Shown here one piece after another: positions 30,185 to 39,088 of a stretch of DNA of 64,000 nucleotides; the first letter of the stretch is position 1, and each line of letters opens with the position of its first letter. This DNA comes from an uncultured Acidobacteriota bacterium (lineage in GTDB: Bacteria; Acidobacteriota; UBA6911; CAINFC01). Position numbers and translations under genes: made by a program. The notes beneath the pieces were generated by a model. That model saw nothing but the letters and a program-made list of their open reading frames with translations, did no database searches and was not told the DNA's origin. The stretch is taken from the NCBI GenBank assembly GCA_903847975.1, contig CAINFC010000052.1, forward strand, positions 1 to 64,000, written 5' to 3'.

Positions 30185-30273
30185 ACGAGTGCCAGTCTGG
30201 GAGACGACAACAATACCGCAGCAAGTCCAGCAGAAGACAGCAGGGCTTTGTTCCTCCCGGGATCCAAGGCGGG

Positions 30274-31581
30274 TTAATCCAAAAAAGTACGCAGAATAAA
30301 GGATTTGGAAGAGCGCCGCAGCTTCTGCAAAGCGTTGCTCTCAATCTGGCGGATCCTCTCCCGGGTTACAGTAAGGATGCGCCCGACCTCTTCGAGGGTG
30401 TGCTCCTTGCCCTGCGGATTCAGTCCGAAGCGAAGCCGCACGACCTGCTGCTCACGAGGAGAAAGGGTGTCCAGCAGGGAGGTGGTAAGCTCGCGGAAAT
30501 TGCTTTCGATAGTACGCTCCAGCGGAGAGCGAACCCGGGCGTCTTTTAATAGATCCTTGAGCTGTGCTTCCCCTTCGGCGGAAAGGGGGTCATCCAGGGA
30601 GTGTATTTCGCCGGTGACCTTCAATACCTTGCGCACCTTGCCGACCGGAAGGTTGGACTCCTTGGCAACTTCATCTTCGGTGGGCTGCCGGTTCAGGTTT
30701 TTGTAAAGGATTTCCGTGGCCTTCAGGATTTTGCTCAACGTTTCGGAAATGTGCGCCGGATAGCGAATGGTGCGCCCTTTGTCGACAATGGCCCGGGCAA
30801 TCGCCTGCCGGATCCACCAGGTGGCGTAGGTGGAGAATTTGTTTCCCATCTTGTAGTCGAACTTTTCGGCGGCTTTCATCAGCCCGAGGTTTCCCTCTTG
30901 AATCAGATCCAGAAGGTGCATGTCCGGGTGGTAGAACTTTTTGGCGATGGATACCACCAGCTTTAAATTGCGGCGGACCAGCTCGGCGCGGGCACTCTCG
31001 ATGGTGGTCAGACTTTTCTTCTTGCGCCCGCTCTCCATCTGTTTCGCTATATCCACCTCTTCTTCTCTTTTCAAAAGGGGGATTTTGCTGATATTTTTAA
31101 AATAGATGTTCAGATTAATGTCGCCGGTTCGGTCGAAGGAGGGGATGCTTTCGCTGACCGTTTTGGCTTTGGTCCCCACCTCCAGTTCCTGCTCTTCTCC
31201 GTCCTCGCTGTCGTCCAGGGCGGCAGCCACCTCCGCCATGAGGCTTTCCTTTTTAATTTTTGCCTCCTTGGAGCCTTCGGAGGAGCGGAAAAACCGTGCA
31301 TTCGGATTCGGCATTTTAGGGGCGGGTACCTTGGGGGCGGGTACCTTGGGGGCGGGTGCTTTGGGGGCGGGTGCTTTGGGAGCCGCCTCTTTGGGGCTGC
31401 TTTTTTTCGAAGCGGCCGCTTTGGCGGGAACCGGGGCGGGCTTCGGGGCTTTGGTCTTTACTTCCTGCGTCTTCTTTCCCTTGGAAGCCGGGGTTGTTTT
31501 TTTTGCGGCACTCTTTGCCGAAGCATCAGCATGTGAGCCTTCTGTTTTATGTGCGACACGGGGGTGGCGAACGGAAGCCAT
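30274..31581 (-). CDS. Sigma-70 family sigma factor (RpoD/RpoS-type) with repetitive N-terminus
   Basis: The 435-residue protein has sigma regions 1.2 to 4: region 2 with [17 protein letters not shown] and [19 protein letters not shown], then region 3, and region 4 with [22 protein letters not shown], the -35-binding helix. In place of region 1.1 it has about 100 residues rich in Ala, Lys and Pro with tandem [10 protein letters not shown] repeats. Region 2.4 reads RTIRYPAH (primary factors usually RTIRIPVH), so a group 2 factor is possible. ATG 31581 is preferred to the TTG at 31590, which overlaps upstream sequence. Confidence 0.88.
   Translation of the reverse strand: MASVRHPRVAHKTEGSHADASAKSAAKKTTPASKGKKTQEVKTKAPKPAPVPAKAAASKKSSPKEAAPKAPAPKAPAPKVPAPKVPAPKMPNPNARFFRSSEGSKEAKIKKESLMAEVAAALDDSEDGEEQELEVGTKAKTVSESIPSFDRTGDINLNIYFKNISKIPLLKREEEVDIAKQMESGRKKKSLTTIESARAELVRRNLKLVVSIAKKFYHPDMHLLDLIQEGNLGLMKAAEKFDYKMGNKFSTYATWWIRQAIARAIVDKGRTIRYPAHISETLSKILKATEILYKNLNRQPTEDEVAKESNLPVGKVRKVLKVTGEIHSLDDPLSAEGEAQLKDLLKDARVRSPLERTIESNFRELTTSLLDTLSPREQQVVRLRFGLNPQGKEHTLEEVGRILTVTRERIRQIESNALQKLRRSSKSFILRTFLD
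31321..31380 (-). repeat. Four 15-base tandem repeats in the sigma factor gene
   Basis: Four perfect or near-perfect 15-base units, two of GGCGGGTACCTTGGG and two of GGCGGGTGCTTTGGG, run head to tail. Each codes for five residues (PKVPA or PKAPA on the minus strand). Because the unit is a multiple of three, copy-number change would alter the length but not the frame. Confidence 0.9.
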
Positions 31582-31768
31582 AGATGTCAACTCAACCTTT
31601 TATGTTTTGGATTAAACCTTTTAGGGAACGGTTCAGGGACCTCTTGTTGTAATTTAATAAGATGCCAGGCTTGTTGGGGGAAGGAACAGCGTAATGGCCT
31701 TGCATCGGGCTGCGGAGAAAAAAATTCCTCCCTCGTTGGAAATTCCCATATGAATACTAGAGCCTTGC

Positions 31769-31797
31769 ATGTTAGCAAGTATTTCCTTTGTTGTCAA
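31769..31797 (-). promoter_or_regulatory. Sigma-70 promoter toward the sigma factor gene
   Basis: On the minus strand a perfect -35 TTGACA (31797-31792) and TAACAT (31774-31769) are 17 bases apart. The transcript would carry a leader of about 180 bases before ATG 31581. The -35 shares bases 31792-31796 with the opposite promoter. Confidence 0.65.
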
Positions 31798-31819
31798 GCT
31801 TTAACTTCAAGTGTATATT
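31791..31819 (+). promoter_or_regulatory. Sigma-70 promoter toward the polytopic membrane protein
   Basis: TTGTCA at 31791-31796 and TATATT at 31814-31819 are 17 bases apart. It points away from the sigma factor promoter and overlaps its -35, so the two polymerases cannot bind at once. Confidence 0.65.
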
Positions 31820-31874
31820 GAAAAATGTTAAAAACGATAACTCGGCATAGCGGCCGCTTTTTCAAGGATAAAAG

Positions 31875-33746
31875 ATGCTTTGGGAATTTGGATTTTGGGA
31901 AACGGTTCGCATCCTGTTGGCATGGTTCCTCCTGGCCTTCCTGCCGGGCCGGGCGCTTCTGCGTTTCACCTCATGGAAGAATGAGGATCCGTTGCAAACC
32001 GCAGCCGTTTCTCTGGGTTTCAGCGTATCCCTGGTTTCCCTCCTTTTTCTGCTCGGCTTTTTCTTCTCGCAGCCGGTCGGCCCCCTCTTTCTATGGATTG
32101 CTTTGGGTGTGATGGGGGCCCTGTGGCTCCTTTTTCCGGAAAGAGGCGCCTTGGTTTTACGGGAGACAGGGCGCGGAAGCGGTATCTTGATCCTGTGCGT
32201 CTTAACCGGCCTGTTCTGGCGTTTTTTTCAGGTCAAGGAACTGGTCCTGCCCGCCTGGGTCGATCCTTTGCACCATGTTACCATCGTTCGAAAAATGATC
32301 GAGTCCGGCGGAATACCGGCCTCGCTGGAGCCATATCTGCCCATTCCCTTTTACTATCATTTCTCTTTTCACGCCTTCTGCACCGGCTTTGCCTGCCTGG
32401 CAGGAGTTCCTGCGGAGGCCGCGGTATTTATGACGGGTCAGGCATTCAACGCCCTGGTCGCCTTATCGCTGTTCCGGTTCTTCGTGGTGGTCTCCGCAGA
32501 TCGCTGGATATCGGCCGTTGCCGCCCTGTTGACGGTTTTCTTTATGCAGATGCCCGGATATTACGTCAGCTGGGGACGCTACACACTGCTGACCGGGTTG
32601 GTCCTGCTACCGTTAGCCATGGCGGAGGTGGAGCGGTTGCGCAGAGAACCCTGCCACAAAAGCGCCGTGCGGCTATGCCTCCTGACGGCAGGCGTTTTGC
32701 TGGCCCATTTTTTTGCCGGCTTTCTGCTGGCGCTCTACGTGGCGATTTGCTTCTTTTCTGTTCTTGTGAATAAGGACCGAAGCATGAAGGACAAGAGGAC
32801 TTTTGCTCTTCTTTTTTCTGCCGCCGTCGGAACCGGCCTGCTTCTTGCCGCACCCTGGCTCCATCGAATGTGGGTAATGGGAAATCTTTATGTGCGCGTG
32901 GGAGCGACGCTTCCCCGGGATTCCATTGACCAGGTCTTTTTTCCCAACTACGGATCGTACCTGATCTACCTGCTGGGCCCCCTGCGGGTTCATCTCCTGG
33001 AGGCTGCCGCCCTGGCTGGACTTGGCCTGGCTTGGTGCCGCAAGGATTTGCGGGTGTTTGCCGCCTGGGCAACCCTGCTTTGCCTGGGGGCCATGCCCTG
33101 GGGCATCCGGCTGAATCCCTTGCGGCCCGATCACATCGTGATCGTTCTTTTTATCCCTGCCGTGTTTTTCTTCTCTCTGCTGCTGGCCAATGGAAAAAGA
33201 TTCCTGGGACAAAGATGGAACCCCCTGGCGGCAGAGAGAACCATCCTCGTACTGGTCATGGCCATGATCCTGGTGGGCGTCCGCCAGACGCGGACAATTG
33301 TCAACCGGGAGACCATTCTGGCCGAAAAAGAGGACCTGCTTGCCCTGCGGTGGCTGCAGGCCAATGTACCCCGGGAAGCCCGATTCCTGGTAAACACCAC
33401 TCCCTGGGAGTGGGGCAGCTTTCGTGGTGCGGACGGAGGGGCCTGGATTCTCCCGCTCACCGGGAGGTGGACGATTGCGCCGCCGCCGCTCTTCTTTCTG
33501 GGGGATCCGGCCTATGTGCTGCATACCAGGCAGGTGGCTCAGAAAACCAGCCAGATGACAGGCTGCGATTCGCAGCTGGCCGCTCTACTGCAGCAGGAAA
33601 AGATCAGCCACGTCTATCTGGGTGTAAAACAGGGAAGCCTGCGCCCCGAAGCGCTGGACAACTGCTCCTTCCTGCGCACCCTCTATCGTCAGGGCGAGGT
33701 TCGGATCTTCCGCGTGGATCTGGAGGCTGCCGGCGGATCCCAATAG
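31875..33746 (+). CDS. Large polytopic membrane protein, possibly GT-C glycosyltransferase-like
   Basis: The 623-residue protein has about eleven or twelve predicted membrane helices followed by a soluble C-terminal part of about 130 residues. Near residue 130 is LPAWVDPLHHVTIVRKM between two helices, an acidic loop position like the catalytic Asp of GT-C glycosyltransferases; PYLPIPFYYHFSFH follows. These features and the layout suggest a lipid-linked sugar transferase or related enzyme, but I do not recognise a definite family and this remains inference. It faces the UbiA gene, with seven bases between their ends. Confidence 0.7.
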   Translation: MLWEFGFWETVRILLAWFLLAFLPGRALLRFTSWKNEDPLQTAAVSLGFSVSLVSLLFLLGFFFSQPVGPLFLWIALGVMGALWLLFPERGALVLRETGRGSGILILCVLTGLFWRFFQVKELVLPAWVDPLHHVTIVRKMIESGGIPASLEPYLPIPFYYHFSFHAFCTGFACLAGVPAEAAVFMTGQAFNALVALSLFRFFVVVSADRWISAVAALLTVFFMQMPGYYVSWGRYTLLTGLVLLPLAMAEVERLRREPCHKSAVRLCLLTAGVLLAHFFAGFLLALYVAICFFSVLVNKDRSMKDKRTFALLFSAAVGTGLLLAAPWLHRMWVMGNLYVRVGATLPRDSIDQVFFPNYGSYLIYLLGPLRVHLLEAAALAGLGLAWCRKDLRVFAAWATLLCLGAMPWGIRLNPLRPDHIVIVLFIPAVFFFSLLLANGKRFLGQRWNPLAAERTILVLVMAMILVGVRQTRTIVNRETILAEKEDLLALRWLQANVPREARFLVNTTPWEWGSFRGADGGAWILPLTGRWTIAPPPLFFLGDPAYVLHTRQVAQKTSQMTGCDSQLAALLQQEKISHVYLGVKQGSLRPEALDNCSFLRTLYRQGEVRIFRVDLEAAGGSQ

Positions 33747-33753
33747 GGCGCCG

Positions 33754-34620
33754 TCAGCGCAATGTCAGGTCGGCGGCAACCGTAAAAAAGAGGACCGAGC
33801 TGATGACCGCATTCATGGTGAAAAAAGCGGTATTCACGCGGCGGATATCGTTCGGGGAAACCAGACGGTGTTCGATCGTCAGGAGCAGGACCACGACAAA
33901 GTACCCGCCCCAGGAGATCCAGCCCAGGCGGAAGTAAAGAAAGGCCATGGCCAGGGCAATCAGCATGACCAGGTGCAGGACCACGGCCGTGCGCAGGGCG
34001 ACGTTTATTCCCCATCGGGCCGGAATGGAGTAAAGGCCGACGCGCCGGTCGAAATCGATATCCATGCAGGCGTAAAGGATGTCGCCGCCACCGATCCAGA
34101 GTGCCACCACCAGGCCGAACAGCAGCATGCCCGGGTCCAGGGACCCCCGTACGGCAATCCAGCCGCCGATGGGAGCGCAGGCCAGCGATAAACCCAGAAA
34201 AAAGTGAGAAGACCAGGTGAAGCGCTTGGTGAACGAATAGAAAAAAACGATCAGCAGCGCCAAGGGCGAAAGAGCCAGGGAAAGCCGGTTCAACCGGGAG
34301 CAGGCGGCCAGGAAAAGACCGGAGGACAGAACAGTAAAGCTCATTACGTAAATCCGGGAAAGCTGTCCGGAGGGAAGAGCGCGGCTGCTGGTTCTCGGAT
34401 TCTGGGCATCATAGGCATGGTCGACCCATCGGTTGAAGGCCATCGCCGCGCTTCTGGCGGCGGCCATGGCAATAGCGATCCAGAGCCAGCGGATTGGCTC
34501 GGGAAAGCCGCCGGAGCCCAGGAAGGCCCCCAGAAAAGCAAAAGGAAGGGCAAACAGGGTATGCTCGACCTTGATCATTTCCAAGGTGATTCGAAAATTG
34601 CTGCGCCACCGCTTCTTCAT
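33754..34620 (-). CDS. UbiA-family prenyltransferase (menaquinone-type candidate)
   Basis: The 288-residue membrane enzyme has eight or nine helices and the two Asp-rich prenyl-diphosphate motifs. The first is NRWVDHAYDAQNPRT (N63, D67, D71); the second is within DILYACMDIDFDRRVG near residue 180. The YDAQNPRT form is typical of MqnP-like members, which add the prenyl chain in the futalosine menaquinone route. The mqnD gene at 44.4 kb supports this pathway. Ubiquinone or haem-type UbiA relatives are less likely but not excluded. Confidence 0.85.
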   Translation of the reverse strand: MKKRWRSNFRITLEMIKVEHTLFALPFAFLGAFLGSGGFPEPIRWLWIAIAMAAARSAAMAFNRWVDHAYDAQNPRTSSRALPSGQLSRIYVMSFTVLSSGLFLAACSRLNRLSLALSPLALLIVFFYSFTKRFTWSSHFFLGLSLACAPIGGWIAVRGSLDPGMLLFGLVVALWIGGGDILYACMDIDFDRRVGLYSIPARWGINVALRTAVVLHLVMLIALAMAFLYFRLGWISWGGYFVVVLLLTIEHRLVSPNDIRRVNTAFFTMNAVISSVLFFTVAADLTLR

Positions 34621-34624
34621 TGCG

Positions 34625-34654
34625 TTGTCACTCTACCTTATTCCGTGCTAAACT
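34625..34654 (+). promoter_or_regulatory. Promoter of the outer-membrane-like protein gene
   Basis: TTGTCA at 34625-34630 and TAAACT at 34649-34654 are 18 bases apart, 69 bases upstream of ATG 34723. Confidence 0.5.
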
Positions 34655-34722
34655 GCCACACGGAAGCGCGCCGCTTTTTCCTGCGGAATGAACCGGAAAC
34701 CGAAACAAAGAAGGGACCATCC

Positions 34723-35559
34723 ATGAGGCCAATCATTCACAAGGCAATGCTCTTTATTGCTCTGGCCGGCACCGGGGGATTGGCCTGGAGCCAGCAGCGA
34801 CCCTTGCAGACCGAGGATGCGGCGACGCTGCCCCTGGGCAGCATGCGCGTGCAGGTTGGAACCGAGTTCCTGCAGGGGCAGACCTTCCGGCTGTCCGGAT
34901 TAAAGGGGGATCTTTTCCGGCACGGCGTTATGGGTGTGTTTATCGGAGTGGGGTCGGCGGTCGAATTCCAGATGGAGGGCACGCTGCTCAACTCCCTGCA
35001 TATCGCCGAGAGGATCCCGGCTTTTTCCTCTCCGGAGCTGGAGGTGAGCGGCGATACCACCCGCAGCGTAGGAGATCTTGTTTTAGGAACGAAAATGCGC
35101 CTGGTAAAAGAGCGCCTGGGCATGCCGGCGATTGCCTTTCGGTTCGCCGTAGAGCTGCCCAACGCCGGAAACCAGAAGGGGCTGAGCAACGACGAAACAA
35201 ACTTCTATGCCTCTCTTCTGGCCGCCAAGCAGATCGGCCGGCTGCGGGGAATGGCCAGCCTGGGAATGGCCATCCTCGGGGATCCGACCGCCACCAGCTC
35301 CCAGGATGACCTCCTGACCTATGGGCTGGGCGGATTCTACCGATTGCACCGGCAGGTGGACCTGGCGGCGGAGGTTTGCGGGCGCACCGGACCGGGCGGT
35401 CCGGGGACCGACGATCAATCCCATGTGCGGCTGGGCCTCCGGATTCATGCCGGGAACCTCTCGATCGATGCGGCGGCCGTGAACGGCCTCACCCGGGATG
35501 ACGGCAAGGCGGGCTTTACCTTCGGTCTCAGCTACCAGTTTTCTTTGTTTCATCCCTGA
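34723..35559 (+). CDS. Probable outer-membrane beta-barrel protein
   Basis: The 278-residue protein has an N-terminal signal peptide (about 1-23, ending GLAWSQ) followed by RPLQTEDAATLPLG. The mature part has many alternating strands and ends ..FTFGLSYQFSLFHP, the C-terminal aromatic-rich end of outer-membrane barrels. It resembles the uncharacterised transporter-like proteins of the PF13557 type; substrate unknown. ATG 34723 has AAGGGA seven bases upstream; the far longer frame runs into UbiA antisense. Its last 32 bases overlap the 3' end of the convergent DUF167 gene. Confidence 0.75.
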   Translation: MRPIIHKAMLFIALAGTGGLAWSQQRPLQTEDAATLPLGSMRVQVGTEFLQGQTFRLSGLKGDLFRHGVMGVFIGVGSAVEFQMEGTLLNSLHIAERIPAFSSPELEVSGDTTRSVGDLVLGTKMRLVKERLGMPAIAFRFAVELPNAGNQKGLSNDETNFYASLLAAKQIGRLRGMASLGMAILGDPTATSSQDDLLTYGLGGFYRLHRQVDLAAEVCGRTGPGGPGTDDQSHVRLGLRIHAGNLSIDAAAVNGLTRDDGKAGFTFGLSYQFSLFHP

Positions 35560-35878
35560 GCGCACCCGGCTGCCGGCGGCGGCACCAGTCGAGAAGCCTT
35601 TCCCTCTCCGGAGGGGAGAGCGCGGAAATACGCAGGGTCTTTTCCCGGGAATGTTCCCCGATGAGGTGAATGCGGCTGGAGCCGATGCCCAGCTCTCCTG
35701 CCAGGTAGCGCGTCAGGTGGTCGTTGGCGCGTCCCTCCACGGGGGGTGCGGTAATGCGCACTTTCAGCCTTGGGCCGTGCAGGCCGTCGATGGCGTCCCG
35801 CGAGGCACGTGGCAGGACGTGCAGGCGCAGAACCAGATTGCCTTGATTGTCCAGGGAATAAAAGGGAGAATCGGACAT
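35528..35878 (-). CDS. DUF167 (YggU-type) protein
   Basis: The 116-residue protein carries the conserved DUF167 stretch ITAPPVEGRANDHLTRYLA with a following GSSRIHLIGEHSREKTL. Family members are small soluble alpha/beta proteins of unknown function. The Met at 35878 is chosen because it gives the usual family start; an earlier Met at 35911 would overlap the symporter gene. The gene is tail-to-tail with the outer-membrane protein gene (32-base overlap) and head-to-head with the symporter. Confidence 0.82.
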   Translation of the reverse strand: MSDSPFYSLDNQGNLVLRLHVLPRASRDAIDGLHGPRLKVRITAPPVEGRANDHLTRYLAGELGIGSSRIHLIGEHSREKTLRISALSPPERERLLDWCRRRQPGALRDETKKTGS

Positions 35879-35894
35879 AAAAGAGGAGGATGCT

Positions 35895-37376
35895 TTGGGT
35901 TTTTCCATCATCGATTACGGTATCGTCATAGCCTACCTGGTCGGGGTCACCATAGCGGGAACCTGGGTGGCCGGTAAGCAGAAAAGCTCACGGGATTATT
36001 TTCTTGGCGGAAAAGAGATGTCCTGGTGGTCTGTGGGTTTTTCCATTGTAGCCAGCGAAACAAGCGCTCTGACCTTCATCAGTATTCCCGGATTGGCCTA
36101 CAAAGGCAACATGAATTTTCTGCAGCTGGTTTTTGGATATTTCATCGGGCGGCTGCTGGTCAGCGTATGGTTCATTCCCGCCTATTACAAAGGAGACCTG
36201 GAAACCGCCTATGATTTTCTTGGCAAGCGTTTCGGGATGAGCCTGCGCAAGTTCACCTCCACCGTTTTTATCGTTACCCGCGTGCTGGCTTCCGGCGTCA
36301 GACTGTTCGCCACGGCCATTCCTGTGCACATCATCACCGGGTTCAGCTATACCACCAGCATTCTGGCCATCGGATTGTTTACGCTTGCCTACACATACCT
36401 CGGCGGGCTGAAGGCGGTGGTCGCCATGGATGTGGTGCAGATGTTTATCTACCTGAGCGGCGCCCTGGCAGCCATGGGGCTGATTCTTTACCAGCTGCCC
36501 CAGGGACTGCAGGATGTGGTTGCTTTTGCCGCCCAGGGCGGAAACAAGTTCGAGATATTCAACCTCCGGCTCGGCAGCAGCTGGCTGGAGTTTCTCTCTT
36601 CCCCCTACACGTTGGTGGGGGGGATCCTGGGCGGTACGTTCCTGACCATGGCGTCCCACGGAACCGACCACCTGCTGGTCCAGAGGCTTCTCGGGTGCAA
36701 GAGCCGCTGGGACAGCCAGAAAGCCCTGATGCTGGATGCCTCGTTTATTGTAATCCAGTTTGCCTTCTTCCTGTTTCTGGGCATTTGCCTGTTTGCGTTC
36801 TACCGCGGCGTTCCCTACACCCAGCTGGGGTTGAACTCCTCCGATGAAATCTTCCCGAAATTCATTGTCGAGAACATGCCGGTCGGCCTGGCGGGATTGC
36901 TGATTGCCGGAGTTCTGGCCTCGGCCATGGGGACGCTGAGCAGCTCCATCAGCTCCCTGGCCTCCTCCACGTTCCTGGATCTTTTCAAGTGGACGGAGAG
37001 GGGCAAGAATCTGACGGCCAAGCAGGAAATGTTCTGGTCGCGCGGCTTGACGCTGTTCTGGGGGTTGGTTCTGATCGGCGGAGCCCTGCTGTTCGCGGAT
37101 AACAAAAACCCGGTCGTGGAACTGGGTTTGAAAATAGCCTCCTTTACCTACGGCGGTCTTTTAGGTACCTTTTCTCTTGGTCTGCTTTGTCCGCGCACGA
37201 GCCAGAGGGATGCCTTTGTCGGGTTCGTCGGCGGATTGCTGACCATGGTTTTCGTCTGGTCTTTGACCAGGATCGATTTTAACTGGTATACCCTGATCGG
37301 GTGTGCGGCCACGGTCGGGTTCGGGAACCTGAGCCGCTGGATCGGCGGGAGCGATAAACAAAGGAGAGAAACATGA
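35895..37376 (+). CDS. Sodium:solute symporter family transporter
   Basis: The 493-residue protein has about 13 membrane helices and SSS-family features: GGKEMSWWSVGFSIVASETS near residue 36, and ASAMGTLSSSISSLASSTFLD near residue 344, the Ser-rich stretch of the sodium site. The solute is not clear; closest types transport sugars, nucleosides or organic acids. The TTG start at 35895 is preceded by GAGGAGG with five bases between. Its TGA overlaps the ATG of the DAHP synthase gene (ATGA). Confidence 0.88.
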   Translation: MGFSIIDYGIVIAYLVGVTIAGTWVAGKQKSSRDYFLGGKEMSWWSVGFSIVASETSALTFISIPGLAYKGNMNFLQLVFGYFIGRLLVSVWFIPAYYKGDLETAYDFLGKRFGMSLRKFTSTVFIVTRVLASGVRLFATAIPVHIITGFSYTTSILAIGLFTLAYTYLGGLKAVVAMDVVQMFIYLSGALAAMGLILYQLPQGLQDVVAFAAQGGNKFEIFNLRLGSSWLEFLSSPYTLVGGILGGTFLTMASHGTDHLLVQRLLGCKSRWDSQKALMLDASFIVIQFAFFLFLGICLFAFYRGVPYTQLGLNSSDEIFPKFIVENMPVGLAGLLIAGVLASAMGTLSSSISSLASSTFLDLFKWTERGKNLTAKQEMFWSRGLTLFWGLVLIGGALLFADNKNPVVELGLKIASFTYGGLLGTFSLGLLCPRTSQRDAFVGFVGGLLTMVFVWSLTRIDFNWYTLIGCAATVGFGNLSRWIGGSDKQRRET

Positions 37377-38386
37377 TCATTGTCATGCGATACGGGGCCA
37401 GCGAGGAGGATATCCTTCGGGTCATCGAGCAGGTGGAGCGGTCCGGATGCGAAGCCCACCTCGACCGAGGCGTGGAGCGCACCATCATCGGAGTGCGCAG
37501 CGGCCGGCATGACCTGTCGCCCGAATCCTTTCAGCGGCTTCCCGGGGTGGCCGATGCCGTGCGGATCCTGAAGCCTTACAAACTGGCCAGCCGGGAATTC
37601 CATCCATCCTTCACCCGTATTGGCCTCGGCCGGTTCGAAATCAACGAGGCCAGCTTTGGCGTGATCGCCGGTCCCTGCAGCGTGGAAAGCCGGGAGCAGA
37701 TCACAGAAACCGCCAAAGCAGTCAAGGCGGCAGGGGCCCATGCCTTGCGCGGGGGCGCATTCAAGCCTCGAAGTTCGCCGTACGCCTTTCAGGGCTTTGG
37801 AGAAGAAGGGCTGAAGTGGCTTTTATGCGCCGGCCAGGAGGCCGAACTGCCGGTGGTAACCGAAGTCATGCATCCGGGCAATATCGAAATGGTGGCTCGA
37901 TATGCCGATGTCCTGCAGATCGGCGCCCGAAACATGCAGAATTACGATCTTCTGAAAGAAGTAGCCTCTGTCGGCAAGCCGGTTTTCCTGAAGAGAGGAA
38001 TGGCAGCCCGGGTGGAGGATCTGCTGCTATCGGCCGAATACCTGCTGGATGGCGGCTGCGGCCAGGTAATACTTTGTGAGAGAGGGATCCGTACCTTTGA
38101 GACCGCGACGCGCAACACGATGGACATCGCCGCCGTCCCGGTGTTGAAGAAGCTGACGCACCTGCCGGTGTTCGTGGATCCCTCCCATGCCGCCGGATAC
38201 TCCGACTATGTCATGCCGCTGGCTCTGGCCGCCGCGGCCGCCGGAGCGGACGGGATCATGGTAGAGGTTCACCCCAATCCGGCGGAAGCCAGGAGCGATG
38301 GACCGCAGTCCTTGACTTTTCCCTCGTTTGCGGAGTTGATGGAGTCCTGCCGTCGCGTTGCTCAGGTCGTGGGGCGGCAGGTCTGA
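37373..38386 (+). CDS. aroF: 3-deoxy-7-phosphoheptulonate (DAHP) synthase
   Basis: It joins phosphoenolpyruvate and erythrose 4-phosphate in the first step of the shikimate pathway. The 337-residue protein is the AroA-beta type with an N-terminal ferredoxin-like domain of about 70 residues (MIIVMRYGASEEDI, the likely feedback domain) and a TIM barrel with GPCSVESREQ, LRGGAFKPRSSPYAFQG, QIGARNMQNYDLL and VDPSHAAGYSDYV. The gene overlaps the symporter by four bases, so the two are translated together. Confidence 0.95.
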   Translation: MIIVMRYGASEEDILRVIEQVERSGCEAHLDRGVERTIIGVRSGRHDLSPESFQRLPGVADAVRILKPYKLASREFHPSFTRIGLGRFEINEASFGVIAGPCSVESREQITETAKAVKAAGAHALRGGAFKPRSSPYAFQGFGEEGLKWLLCAGQEAELPVVTEVMHPGNIEMVARYADVLQIGARNMQNYDLLKEVASVGKPVFLKRGMAARVEDLLLSAEYLLDGGCGQVILCERGIRTFETATRNTMDIAAVPVLKKLTHLPVFVDPSHAAGYSDYVMPLALAAAAAGADGIMVEVHPNPAEARSDGPQSLTFPSFAELMESCRRVAQVVGRQV

Positions 38387-38418
38387 AGAATAAGGAAAGG
38401 TCCGCCACCCGGGATTCG

Positions 38419-38448
38419 TTGACAGCACCGGTTGCAGGGGGGTAGAAT
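38419..38448 (+). promoter_or_regulatory. Promoter of the secreted coiled-coil protein gene
   Basis: A perfect -35 TTGACA (38419-38424) and TAGAAT (38443-38448) are 18 bases apart. The ribosome site GAGAGGGGG follows at 38472-38480. Confidence 0.65.
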
Positions 38449-38488
38449 CACTTTAGGTAAACCCTCACACTGAGAGGGGGAATGGTTT

Positions 38489-39055
38489 ATGGAAAAAAGA
38501 TATTCTATCTTGAGAAAAATGTTAATCCCCCTGTTTTTGCTCTGCCTGGGTATTCCTGCGGTGGCCGGTCAGACCCTGGCGGACCTGGCCAAAGAAGAAC
38601 GGGAAAGGCGGGCCAACAGCAAGCCGAAAGTCCGGGTTCTCTCCAATAAGTCCGTAGAGTCCTTTCAGAAAGGATCGGTCTCCACCGGTGTCTATGGAGA
38701 GGCGACGCAGGGCGAAAAGAAGGAAAGCCAGGCCGAAGGCCAGGATGGCGAGAAGGAAAAACCGGCGCCGGAAAAGGATGAAAGGTATTGGCGAGAGGAA
38801 TTCAAAAAAGCGGGTGAGGAGGTTAAAGCCGCGGATAACAAGAGCACCCTGGCGCAGCTGCAGCTGAATCAGCTTTGGAACGAATTCTACCGGGAAGACG
38901 ACGGGTTTTTCCGGGAAACGATCATGAAGAAAATTACGGACAAGAACAGCGAGATCGAAAAACTGAAAAAAGATCTGGAGGAAGCGCAAAAAGCGCTGGA
39001 CAAACTGAACAAGGAAGCGCGCCAGAACAACGTCCCCCCCGGATGGCTCCGATAA
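38489..39055 (+). CDS. Secreted coiled-coil protein of unknown function
   Basis: The 188-residue protein has a signal peptide (about 1-28, ending AVAGQ) and then TLADLAKEERERRANSK, a stretch I have seen in Acidobacteriota-type secreted proteins. A Lys/Glu-rich linker is followed by a C-terminal coiled coil (about residues 100-180) full of Leu, Lys and Glu heptads. It may act in the periplasm or be attached to the envelope. Promoter and ribosome site are both strong. Confidence 0.72.
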   Translation: MEKRYSILRKMLIPLFLLCLGIPAVAGQTLADLAKEERERRANSKPKVRVLSNKSVESFQKGSVSTGVYGEATQGEKKESQAEGQDGEKEKPAPEKDERYWREEFKKAGEEVKAADNKSTLAQLQLNQLWNEFYREDDGFFRETIMKKITDKNSEIEKLKKDLEEAQKALDKLNKEARQNNVPPGWLR

Positions 39056-39088
39056 TTTTCAGGAAGGGGATCGTTTCCTTTCGCTCTG

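Larger units (their letters stand above)
31582..31874. other. Divergent intergenic region with shared promoter core
   Basis: No gene is seen in this 293-base gap. It contains back-to-back promoters near 31769-31819 whose -35 boxes overlap, a long AT-rich leader toward the sigma factor gene, and a stem-prone stretch around 31700-31745. I found no recognised structural RNA such as 6S or SRP RNA. Confidence 0.4.

Noticed and set aside
34204-34722. N-terminal extension of the outer-membrane protein
   Set aside because: It is antisense to UbiA, and the ATG at 34723 has a ribosome site and begins a signal peptide.
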